From NCBI GenBank assembly GCA_963709995.1, contig CAVPYN010000002.1:62001-126000 (forward strand): a stretch of DNA of 64,000 bases, read 5' to 3'. Within the stretch, counting starts at the first letter, position 1, and each line of letters starts with the position of its first letter. Shown here piece after piece: positions 1-7,294 of this stretch. A model generated the notes under the pieces. That model saw only the letters and a list, made by a program, of their open reading frames with translations, ran no database searches and was not told the origin of the DNA. This stretch comes from JAUIIK01 sp963709995. Lineage in GTDB: Bacteria; Chloroflexota; Chloroflexia; Thermomicrobiales; CFX8. Made by a program: the position numbers and the translations under genes.

Positions 1-198
1 CGCCAGATAGCTAGCCATGTTGGGGGTCGGGAACGTAATCGGATCGGATTTGACGACGATAACCCGATCCGCGATCTGAATCGCCGCCGCGTCCGCGCCG
101 ACCTCTGGCCCGATGAGTACCGAGGGATCTGGCGTCACGTAGGTGTCGAGAAGTCTTGTGAGAAGTGACCCGGGCAACTTTCCTGGTGGCAATATCAA
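1..198 (-). CDS. HypE/AIR synthase-related protein, N-terminal part
   Basis: Only the first 66 codons lie inside the window; the gene runs off the left edge. The reading frame is open from a TTG at 198 (a second in-frame TTG lies two codons on) to base 1. It begins LILPPGKLPGSLLTRLL and continues with GPEVGADAAAI and VKSDPITFPT. That is the usual start of the AIR-synthase/HypE-like family: PPGKLP, then G..GEDAA, then K.DPITF. Family members are ATP-binding PurM-fold proteins, but whether this branch matures hydrogenases is unknown and no other hyp gene is visible. It is the last visible gene of the xseAB run, 56 bp after xseB. The TTG start is inferred because an in-frame ATG is lacking. Confidence 0.6.
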   Translation of the reverse strand, partial: MILPPGKLPGSLLTRLLDTYVTPDPSVLIGPEVGADAAAIQIADRVIVVKSDPITFPTPNMASYLA

Positions 199-254
199 AC
201 TAACAGGCTTTCATGCTTCCCGGTCGAATCCGTAGGATTGTCAAGCATACGCGC

Positions 255-491
255 TCAGGACTCTGGGTCATGAGCGGAGATGGGTCGATCGAGTTCATCA
301 TCGATGGAACGGACGCGAAGCTCCGCTTCCTGGAGGATCGTCGTACAGCGCCTGGCGATTTGCGCCGCCGATTCATAAGTCTCAATTGCCTGGCTCAACG
401 AGAGGTTGTCCGACTCTAGGGACGCAACTAACTCGTCAAAGCGCACAAGGAGTTGCTCGAAAGGCTCGTGTTCTGCAGGAGGCTCGATCAT
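255..491 (-). CDS. xseB: Exodeoxyribonuclease VII small subunit
   Basis: Seventy-eight residues, normal for XseB. It has the family pattern FEQLLVRFDELVASLESDNL followed by LSQAIETYESA, a short helical hairpin. Several small subunits bind one XseA large subunit to make the ssDNA exonuclease. The ATG overlaps the end of xseA by 4 bp (ATGA), so the two are translationally coupled. The acidic C-terminus (DRPISAHDPES) is ordinary for the family. Confidence 0.93.
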   Translation of the reverse strand: MIEPPAEHEPFEQLLVRFDELVASLESDNLSLSQAIETYESAAQIARRCTTILQEAELRVRSIDDELDRPISAHDPES

Positions 492-1690
492 TGATTCCCA
501 ACTTCTTCATACCGGACGGTAGCTGATCCATCTCTCATCGTTACGCGGAACAGGAGAGCATCTCGTATCTCCTGAACGGATAACAGGCGGCTATCCCCAT
601 CAATGGTCTCGACCGCTGCATAACCACGGTCCAAGACGGCAACAGGATTAAGGCCCGATAGGAGCGTCGAGCGCGTCTCGAGGCGATTGGTGGCGACCGC
701 GATCCGCCGTTGTATCGCGGTCGCGGCGCGTAGCTGATACATTTCAGCAGATCGCGATTCGCGTTCGATCGTCCCGTTCGGGCTCCGTTGCTGAGTTCGC
801 GCTTTCCGCTGTTCAATCTCCCGAACGGCAATACCTAGCCGGTCATGCATCGAATCGCGCAGTTCCCCAAGTCGCGACGAAATTGCCAACTTGATTTCGT
901 TCTGATCGGGTACGGCTAACTCCGCGGCGGCGCTTGGGGTTGGAGCTCGTAAATCGCTAACCAGGTCTGCGATTGTTGTATCTGTTTCGTGGCCAACAGC
1001 GCTAATCACCGGAATCGGTGATCGAAAGATCGCCCTTGCCAGTTGTTCGTCATTGAACACCGCCAGTTCTTCAGGCGCGCCGCCCCCGCGCGCAATGATG
1101 ATCACATCCGAGGAGCCGTCTTCCCAGAGGCGATTGAGCGCTTGTACCAGCGCGATTGGCGCGGTTGCGCCCTGTACGGCGCTTGGTGAGACAACGACGT
1201 CCACTGCCGGGAATCGCCGCTTCAGCACAGTGAGGATGTCATGTAACACCGCGCCCTGGGCGGATGTGACGACGCCGATGGTCTGGGGAAGCGTTGGAAT
1301 CGGGCGCTTGCGGCTCGGGTCGAAAAGCCCTTCGGATTCAAGTCGTAGCCGGAGTTCCTCCAGCTTCATCTGGAGGAGCCCGACGCCGTCGCTCGCGAGA
1401 TAGTCGATGTAGAGCTGATACTGTCCCTGGTCGGCATAGATCGCGACGTTTCCGTGGGCAACGACAACGTCGCCGGCATTGGGTGAATGCTCTATGCGCC
1501 AACGACTACCCTTGAAAATTACGGCTTTCAACTGGGAGCCGTCTCCGGAGAGCGTAAGGTAGCAGTGACCAGCGCGGGACTCGAAGGAGTTCGTTATCTC
1601 GCCCCGGACCCAGACATCTGAAAGTATCGGATCAGTCTCGAACATATCCTGCACGTAGGCAGTGAGCTGATCGATTTCGAGAATTCGCAT
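488..1690 (-). CDS. xseA: Exodeoxyribonuclease VII large subunit
   Basis: Four hundred residues, full length. The N-terminal OB-fold (about 1-100) contains VWVRGEITN and GHCYLTLSGDGSQLKAVIFK. The catalytic domain follows, with IGVVTSAQGAVLHDI, ARGGGAPEELAVFNDE and SAVGHETDTTIADLVSDLRA. A coiled region (about 260-340) and a conserved tail with NPVAVLDRGYA complete the protein. It degrades single-stranded DNA from both ends together with XseB. It sits 10 bp after accB. No missing motif was noticed. Confidence 0.96.
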   Translation of the reverse strand: MRILEIDQLTAYVQDMFETDPILSDVWVRGEITNSFESRAGHCYLTLSGDGSQLKAVIFKGSRWRIEHSPNAGDVVVAHGNVAIYADQGQYQLYIDYLASDGVGLLQMKLEELRLRLESEGLFDPSRKRPIPTLPQTIGVVTSAQGAVLHDILTVLKRRFPAVDVVVSPSAVQGATAPIALVQALNRLWEDGSSDVIIIARGGGAPEELAVFNDEQLARAIFRSPIPVISAVGHETDTTIADLVSDLRAPTPSAAAELAVPDQNEIKLAISSRLGELRDSMHDRLGIAVREIEQRKARTQQRSPNGTIERESRSAEMYQLRAATAIQRRIAVATNRLETRSTLLSGLNPVAVLDRGYAAVETIDGDSRLLSVQEIRDALLFRVTMRDGSATVRYEEVGNQ

Positions 1691-1700
1691 CTGGGTCGAA

Positions 1701-2207
1701 TCAGCTGTCTAGCGAAAGCACGACAAGAGGGCTGCCATACTCAACAGTCTCGCCATTTTCCGCGAGCACGTCGATAACGGTTCCGGAGCGATCTGAAGCG
1801 ATCTCGTTCATAATCTTCATTGCTTCGACGATACCGATTGTCTGTCCTTGCTCGACCCTATCGCCCGGCGACACGAATGCCGGCTCCCCTGGAGCAGGGC
1901 TGGCGTAGAAGGTGCCAATCATCGGAGATGTGACGATGTGATTAATTGGATCACCATCTGGTCCGTCGACTGCGCCGGACGGGTCCTCTCGCACGTTCGT
2001 AGCCTGTAGGTGGCCCCCCTGGCCTGTGCCGGCGAATGAACGGAGAGAAAGCCGAAAATCGCCCCTCGTGACCTCCAGCTGTTCCAAATTGCCCTTTCGC
2101 ATTGTGTCGACGATATCTGAAACGAGCCTGGGCAGGTCGCGGAGGTCCCCGTGACCTGGGTCATCGTCGGATTCTTCGGTGTGACGCCGGTCAGGGGGTT
2201 GGCTCAT
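1701..2207 (-). CDS. accB: Biotin carboxyl carrier protein of acetyl-CoA carboxylase
   Basis: One hundred sixty-eight residues. The C-terminal biotinyl domain (about 92-168) carries the biotinylation motif EAMKIMNE, with Lys131 as the acceptor. The preceding PMIGTFYASPAPGEPAFV segment is typical of AccB, and a flexible acidic/Gly linker separates it from the N-terminal helix. It supplies the carboxybiotin arm for malonyl-CoA synthesis. accC, usually next to accB, is not adjacent: the next gene is xseA, so biotin carboxylase must be encoded elsewhere. The ATG overlaps the efp stop by 4 bp. Confidence 0.95.
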   Translation of the reverse strand: MSQPPDRRHTEESDDDPGHGDLRDLPRLVSDIVDTMRKGNLEQLEVTRGDFRLSLRSFAGTGQGGHLQATNVREDPSGAVDGPDGDPINHIVTSPMIGTFYASPAPGEPAFVSPGDRVEQGQTIGIVEAMKIMNEIASDRSGTVIDVLAENGETVEYGSPLVVLSLDS

Positions 2208-2767
2208 GTGCTGACGCGCTCCAAATAGTTGCCGTTCCGAGTGTCAACCTTGACTACGTCGCCTTCCGTCACGAAAAGTGGAACGGACACCGTCAACCCA
2301 GTCTCCAGCGTGGCTGGCTTGCTGCCGCCGGTTGCAGTATCCCCTCGAAAACCGGGATCGGTCTGTGTAACTTCAAGCTCCACGGCGGTCGGCAATTCGA
2401 CATCGATCGCCGCCCCATCATGGGTCAGAAGTTCGATCACCATCTCCGGCTTGAGATAGTTGACAGCCGGTCCCAACGTTTCCGCGTCCAGTTGGAACTG
2501 CTCGAATGTATCCGCATCCATGAAATAGTAGAAAGCTTCATCGGCATACAAGAACTGGGCGCGAACTCGTTCCAGGCGCACCGGGTTGAATTTTGACCCG
2601 GCTGGATACGTCTGAGTTGTCGTGGATCCGGAACGCAGGTTCTTCAGTGTCAGACGTACAATCGCGCTTCCACGGCCCTGCTTCACGTGCTGGAATTCTG
2701 AGATTCGCAGCAACTCCCCATCCATATCGATGACCAGTCCACGCCGAAGGTCTCCAGTGTCAATCAT
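2204..2767 (-). CDS. efp: Elongation factor P, arginine-tip type
   Basis: One hundred eighty-seven residues with the three beta-barrel domains of EF-P: an N-terminal KOW-like domain, then YYFMDADTFEQF, then a C-terminal OB domain with DTRNGNYLERV. EF-P relieves ribosomes stalled on polyproline. The tip of the domain I loop reads HVKQGRGSA, which places Arg32 where many EF-Ps have a modifiable lysine. In beta/gamma-proteobacteria an Arg32 is rhamnosylated by EarP; no earP or epmA/B is visible here, so any modification is unknown. Start and stop both overlap neighbours by ATGA (pepQ upstream, accB downstream). The pepQ-efp-accB order is common in Gram-positive-type genomes. Confidence 0.95.
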   Translation of the reverse strand: MIDTGDLRRGLVIDMDGELLRISEFQHVKQGRGSAIVRLTLKNLRSGSTTTQTYPAGSKFNPVRLERVRAQFLYADEAFYYFMDADTFEQFQLDAETLGPAVNYLKPEMVIELLTHDGAAIDVELPTAVELEVTQTDPGFRGDTATGGSKPATLETGLTVSVPLFVTEGDVVKVDTRNGNYLERVST

Positions 2768-3903
2768 TTATCTGCTTCGCCTTTCCCGAATCCGTCCGGA
2801 ACAGGTAGCTTGCTGGCTGTTTCGGTGAGCAGTTCATATCCGTTCTCCGTGAAGATGACCACATCCTCGATACGCACGCCACCCCAGTCCTCGATGTAGA
2901 TTCCCGGTTCGATGGTGAGGGTATGGCCCGGAAGGACGATGTCTTCCGATTTCTGACTTGCGCTCGGGCTCTCATGTACTCGCAATCCGACGCCATGGCC
3001 GAGGCTATGGCTAAACTCTTCGCCGAAGCCGCCCGCCTCAATATGGTCGCGAGCGAATGTGTCCAGATCTTTCGCGGAGACGCCCGGGTGGGCGCGTTCC
3101 AGAACGGCTTCGTTCGCGCCATACACCAGTCCATAAACCTCGGCAAGCTGTTCATCCGCTTCTCCGACCCAGACAGTCCGGGTGAGATCGGCGCAATATC
3201 CTTCGTACAGCGCACCCATATCGATGACGATCGGCTCTCCTGGTTGGATGATTCGATTGCCGGGCTCGTGGTGCGGCCGCGCCGCGTGCGGGCCAGATGC
3301 GACGATCGTAGGGAATGATGGCCCTTCTGCTCCCCGACCTACGATCGCGTTGTAGATCATCAGGGCAACCTGCGACTCCGTCATTCCCGCCTCGATCTTC
3401 GCTGAGACCTCATTAAAGGCGTTGCACGTGATCTCGAAAGCCCGTCGTAAAAGCGCGATTTCGTGTTCAGACTTCACGATACGGAGTTGGTCGACCATTT
3501 CGTCAGCATCAACCCATTCGACGCGATGCCCATCTTCAAGCAGGCTCTCGTTTGTTCGTCGGAAGATGCCTTCGAGCATGGCGTTCGGCTCATAGCCGAC
3601 ACGATGCAACCCGCCGTCGACAATGAACTCGGCCACATGCGAAGGGTAAGTCTGCTCGCGTAGGACGACTTCAATGTGGGGCGCCTGGACTCTCGCCTGG
3701 CTGGCGTTGACCGAACTGGTGATCAGCACTTCACGATCCATGCTGATCAGGACATATCCCGCCGACTCGTTCGGCGGGATGTCATCGGCGCTGAAACCGG
3801 TCAGGTAGCGTCGGTTGGTCGGGTGGGTGACGACAATGCCGTCGAGCCCGCCAGATCGGAGGGATTCTTTTAGTCGCTCGATTCGCTGCCGGTACTCACT
3901 CAT
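2764..3903 (-). CDS. pepQ: Xaa-Pro dipeptidase/aminopeptidase, M24 family
   Basis: A creatinase-like N-terminal domain (about 1-130) precedes the pita-bread M24 domain. Metal ligands are visible: the two Asp in VIDMGALYEGYCADLTRTVW, the His in SLGHGVGLRVHES, and the Glu residues in TIEPGIYIEDWGGVRIEDVV. It removes residues preceding proline from peptides, presumably in the cytoplasm since no signal peptide is seen. The frame is open to ATG 3927, but the ATG at 3903 (MSEYRQRIERL) gives 379 residues and a compact 8-bp overlap with aroQ, so I prefer it. The choice between pepQ and pepP naming is not secure. Confidence 0.9.
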   Translation of the reverse strand: MSEYRQRIERLKESLRSGGLDGIVVTHPTNRRYLTGFSADDIPPNESAGYVLISMDREVLITSSVNASQARVQAPHIEVVLREQTYPSHVAEFIVDGGLHRVGYEPNAMLEGIFRRTNESLLEDGHRVEWVDADEMVDQLRIVKSEHEIALLRRAFEITCNAFNEVSAKIEAGMTESQVALMIYNAIVGRGAEGPSFPTIVASGPHAARPHHEPGNRIIQPGEPIVIDMGALYEGYCADLTRTVWVGEADEQLAEVYGLVYGANEAVLERAHPGVSAKDLDTFARDHIEAGGFGEEFSHSLGHGVGLRVHESPSASQKSEDIVLPGHTLTIEPGIYIEDWGGVRIEDVVIFTENGYELLTETASKLPVPDGFGKGEADK

Positions 3904-4372
3904 TGTCGCGCGCATCCTCCAATTCATATCGATCCATCAGGAAGTGTAGCGCGAGGATGTAACCACTAGGGCCCAGACCGGCGATCGAGCCCAGGCAGAC
4001 CGGGCCAATGACAGAATTGTGACGAAACTCTTCACGCTTCAGTGTGTTGGAGATGTGAATCTCAATCGCGTCCGCGGGCACGGCGGCGAGTGCGTCTCGC
4101 ACGGCGACGCTGTAATGTGTCAACGCTCCAGCGTTGATGATAATCCCGCACGTGTCCCATCCGCGTTCCTGGATTTCATCGACGATCTTGCCTTCGGAGT
4201 TGGATTGAAAGATGCTGATCTGGAAGCCGCGGTCTTGAGCGGCCCCGCGCAAAGCGTCATTGATTTGCTCCAACGTGGTGTGACCATAGATTTCGGGTTC
4301 TCGCCTGCCAAGAAGGTTGAGATTCGGACCGTGAATCACGGATACGTGGCGTAAAGGGTGAGTGGCAGTCAT
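3896..4372 (-). CDS. aroQ: 3-dehydroquinate dehydratase, type II
   Basis: One hundred fifty-eight residues, the normal length of the dodecameric type II enzyme. Family motifs are present: VIHGPNLNLLGRREPEIYG at the N-terminus with the active-site Arg/Tyr loop, INAGALTHYSVAVRDAL in the middle, and IEIHISN carrying the catalytic His. It dehydrates 3-dehydroquinate in the shikimate pathway. The ATG overlaps the stop of the GH18 gene by 4 bp. The aroQ-pepQ-efp-accB order is a recurrent block in Gram-positive-type genomes. Confidence 0.96.
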   Translation of the reverse strand: MTATHPLRHVSVIHGPNLNLLGRREPEIYGHTTLEQINDALRGAAQDRGFQISIFQSNSEGKIVDEIQERGWDTCGIIINAGALTHYSVAVRDALAAVPADAIEIHISNTLKREEFRHNSVIGPVCLGSIAGLGPSGYILALHFLMDRYELEDARDNE

Positions 4373-6000
4373 CGAATCCAGCCGCGCTCGCGGAGCATTT
4401 CGTTGCCAAGTAGCCCGAGCAACACAAGTGGCGAACCGTCTATCGCACTCTGATGAAGTTCCATTCGCGCCCTCTCGAAATACTGGACCAGATAGGTCTG
4501 CCCATCTTCAGGCGATTTCTCGACGATTTCCTCCGATAGAGGATACCCGAATCGCTCCAGTCCGCCTTGCGAAATCCAGTAATCGTAAAAGACTCCTCCC
4601 GCGGTATGGCCGGACTCCGGGAAGAACTTTCGCCCGGCCACGGGAACTACCACCGTTTGCCATGGGTCTATGCCGCGTTCCGTCAACGCCCAACGACCGA
4701 CATGGCCAAGCAACACTTCACTGTGCGTTCCGGCATATTCAGGGTGAAACTCGAATCTGGCTCGTTCAAAATACTGGACCGCAAATGACTCTCCCACGAA
4801 CGGATCGTACTCGATGAAGACCTCAGTACGGGGATAGCCAAACCGCTCCAGTCCGCCATGTGATTGCCAGTAATCAAGGAACTCACCTTGTAGGGTATGG
4901 CCGGTAAGGGAAAAAAAACGCAGATCCTCTGAATCTGCGACTGGGCTGACCGGGGTTGCCGGCGTCTCGATGGAAGCGATGACCTGCCAGTTCCGGGGAT
5001 CCTCGTGACCGATCCTCCAGGCGGAGAAGCCTGCTACGTTCTGGTCGAGTGCCGCGTCCAGTTTCAGTTGCAGGCTTTCGGCGTTCTCGTACCAGACTTC
5101 ATGGCGTTCACCATTTTCGTCCGTGTAGCGAATCCATGGAGAACCCTGGGCATCGCTGAATCCGCCCACGGCGTCGGTCGCTTCGGCCAGGAGTTTGCTA
5201 GCCGTCGCAAATCCTATGCTGGTTGCCGGCGGTCCCTTGTCCGTGTTCCAGTCCCGACCGTAGAACGGCACTCCGAGGAACACCTTCTCGGCCGGCATCT
5301 GGCTAACGACGTAGTCGAGGACATTCTCCACCCACCAGATCGGCGCAACGGAACCGGGCGTCTTGGAGCCGTTGGCGTGAAAGTCATAGGCCATTACTGA
5401 AATGAAGTCGTTGATCTCCCCCAGCCGCCGATAATCATAGGCGCCTCCCCAGGTGGTTGCAGCGTCGCTGGTTCTGGCCACGATAGCCTGCGAGACAATC
5501 AATCCTCGTGGACGAAACTCTGCCGCAAGTGCTTCCATGAAGCTCGTCAAGTGGTCGGCGTCCTCCGCGTTGACGGCCTCGAAGTCGATCTGAAGTCCAT
5601 CAAAGCCTTTGGATTCCGCCAGGTCAGCCAGGGAGCGAGCAATGTCGTTGCGCTTCTCCTCCGAAGCGAGAGTCGACGTGAAATCGTCCCATTTTGCTTC
5701 GTTCTGGATAATCGGGATCACGCGCTTATTGTGTGACTTTGTGAACGTCGTTACCGCTGCCTCCTGCGAGTCAAGCGATTTGATCGAACCGTTTGGGGTC
5801 AAATGGAAGAAGTACGGCGCGACGATGTCGAGGTGCTCAATCTGTTCCTGAAGGACGGCCCACGAGTTAGTGTCGTAGTAGACATAATAACCCATGCGGG
5901 TGAGGTACTCAGATGCCGGCGGGGCAGTTCGGGCAGTCCCGACCGGGCCGAGCAATGCGCCAGTGACAGCAAGCGAAAAGATGATGAGCAGGGCTTTCAC
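4369..6000 (-). CDS. Secreted GH18 family glycoside hydrolase with C-terminal GGLERFGYP repeats
   Basis: GTG at 6000 is chosen because it directly precedes a clear signal peptide (VKALLIIFSLAVTGALLG, then a small-residue cleavage region) and has AGGAAGG upstream; the frame is open to 6063. The mature protein has a GH18 barrel (about 30-360) with the signature GFDGLQIDFEAV, so Glu141 is the likely proton donor, plus VMAYDFHANG and FLGVPFYGRDW, as in YaaH-like spore/cell-wall hydrolases. Two C-terminal repeats of about 75 residues (YWQSHGGLERFGYP and YWISQGGLERFGYP, each ending VQYFERAR) resemble repeats on many Chloroflexota exported proteins. It probably acts on amino-sugar polymers outside the cell; the substrate is unknown. 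Confidence 0.85.
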   Translation of the reverse strand: MKALLIIFSLAVTGALLGPVGTARTAPPASEYLTRMGYYVYYDTNSWAVLQEQIEHLDIVAPYFFHLTPNGSIKSLDSQEAAVTTFTKSHNKRVIPIIQNEAKWDDFTSTLASEEKRNDIARSLADLAESKGFDGLQIDFEAVNAEDADHLTSFMEALAAEFRPRGLIVSQAIVARTSDAATTWGGAYDYRRLGEINDFISVMAYDFHANGSKTPGSVAPIWWVENVLDYVVSQMPAEKVFLGVPFYGRDWNTDKGPPATSIGFATASKLLAEATDAVGGFSDAQGSPWIRYTDENGERHEVWYENAESLQLKLDAALDQNVAGFSAWRIGHEDPRNWQVIASIETPATPVSPVADSEDLRFFSLTGHTLQGEFLDYWQSHGGLERFGYPRTEVFIEYDPFVGESFAVQYFERARFEFHPEYAGTHSEVLLGHVGRWALTERGIDPWQTVVVPVAGRKFFPESGHTAGGVFYDYWISQGGLERFGYPLSEEIVEKSPEDGQTYLVQYFERARMELHQSAIDGSPLVLLGLLGNEMLRERGWIR

Positions 6001-6001
6001 C

Positions 6002-7276
6002 TTAGCCCGCCGTGCCTTCCTGGAGATAGACAACCGGTATGGAAACAAAGACCGGTATGACATCGCCCGTCTGATCGATCCGCGCAGTCCCTTCGAATCG
6101 AAGAAGCGGCGTCAGAAACTGTTCAGTCGCCGCATTCCCGGCGAGTGTATAGGCGGTTGAATAGTCGGCTATCGTCGCTACACCGGTCAGCTGGCCGGTG
6201 GCAAACACGCCGGACACGTCCGCCTCAAGAAATCCCTGGCCGCTCTGCACTGCTTGCCAGATGTCCAATGGATCGCTATAGCCGTATGCGGACGGAATGA
6301 ATTCCGATGGCCATGAGATTCGCACTTCCAGCACCGTTCCCCCCGGACCGATGTTGACCGTGGCCGCCGGATTTGGTGCAAGATTTGGTTGCGGCGCGAC
6401 GGGCCGTAACTTGACAACTACGCGCTCCAGATCTTCATCCCGCCCGACGACTTCCCCACTGTCCATTTCACCGGTTGTGAACCCGCTAAGCTCCACCCAT
6501 TCGCGAGCTATGGCGATTGCCGTCGGATCGTCGGGAAGGTCAGATCCCTCACTGAATCCGGCCGCACGAAAGTCGACCTCAGTCGGAGAAACGAACAGCG
6601 TGCCCCGATCACTTTCGACTCTAAAGACGTTGACGCCTTGCTCGACGATCTCCCCCTGGAGTCCGAGATTGTCCCGCGCCGCTTCGACGTCTTCGTACGA
6701 GTAAAGCGGCCAGTCGAGCAGGAAGACGTTTCCGGAAACTGGGAGTGCTTCCAACGACATGCCAAGCTGGTACTCGAGATCGAGTCTGGATGAGACGCCG
6801 CCGCTGGGGAGTTGAGCCGGAGGCAGGAAGCCAAAATCGCCTTCGATTGGAAGGGCGGTCGCGTCAGGATCGTCCTCGGTCGGTTCCGGTTCCAGGGTTT
6901 CCGTGGGATCAGGTGGTGGCGTTTCCGTCGGCTCGTCTAGAGGTTCGTCGGTTGATGTGGGGTCCTCTAGCGCCACTGTGGCGCTAGGGGTGGAGGTGGC
7001 GCCTTGCCCGGTTGTAGGACTGGGAGTCGATTGAAGTGTGTCAGCGGTCGCCCGGTCCGGTGTTGGTGTCCCGCCAAGGACCACGAGTTCCGACGTACCT
7101 GATGGCGTCGGAATCGCTGCTGCCTGGTCGCCATCATCCGATCCACTAAACATGACTGCCGCGCCCGCAGCTAGAATCAGTACGATGACGGCAATAATCG
7201 CTATTGACAGGCCGAGTGACGTGCCGGCAATACGCATCTTGTTTGACGGGTCATCGGGCGTTCGCGATGTAGACAA
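6002..7276 (-). CDS. Single-pass membrane protein with Pro/Thr-rich linker, unknown function
   Basis: Four hundred twenty-four residues, family not recognised. A short charged N-terminus is followed by one hydrophobic segment (about 20-45, LSIAIIAVIVLILAAGAAVM). A low-complexity extracellular linker rich in Pro, Thr, Ser and acidic residues runs from about 50 to 150. The globular C-terminal domain (about 155-424) contains IAREWVELSGF and VVVKLRPVAPQPNLAPNP. The layout suggests an anchored domain presented outside the membrane. It lies 18 bp after uvrB and 1 bp before the GH18 start, so it is probably co-transcribed with both. A perfect 21-bp palindrome lies inside the linker region (see findings). 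Confidence 0.7.
   Translation of the reverse strand: MSTSRTPDDPSNKMRIAGTSLGLSIAIIAVIVLILAAGAAVMFSGSDDGDQAAAIPTPSGTSELVVLGGTPTPDRATADTLQSTPSPTTGQGATSTPSATVALEDPTSTDEPLDEPTETPPPDPTETLEPEPTEDDPDATALPIEGDFGFLPPAQLPSGGVSSRLDLEYQLGMSLEALPVSGNVFLLDWPLYSYEDVEAARDNLGLQGEIVEQGVNVFRVESDRGTLFVSPTEVDFRAAGFSEGSDLPDDPTAIAIAREWVELSGFTTGEMDSGEVVGRDEDLERVVVKLRPVAPQPNLAPNPAATVNIGPGGTVLEVRISWPSEFIPSAYGYSDPLDIWQAVQSGQGFLEADVSGVFATGQLTGVATIADYSTAYTLAGNAATEQFLTPLLRFEGTARIDQTGDVIPVFVSIPVVYLQEGTAG
6967..6987. repeat. Perfect 21-bp palindrome inside a linker coding region
   Basis: Two 10-base arms, CTAGCGCCAC and GTGGCGCTAG, flank a single central T. The element falls in the Pro/Thr-rich linker of the membrane protein gene, where it encodes roughly SATVALE. 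It could be a protein binding site or an RNA hairpin, or chance favoured by relaxed constraint on the linker. Confidence 0.7.
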
Positions 7277-7294
7277 CTAAACCTCCGGGATCAG

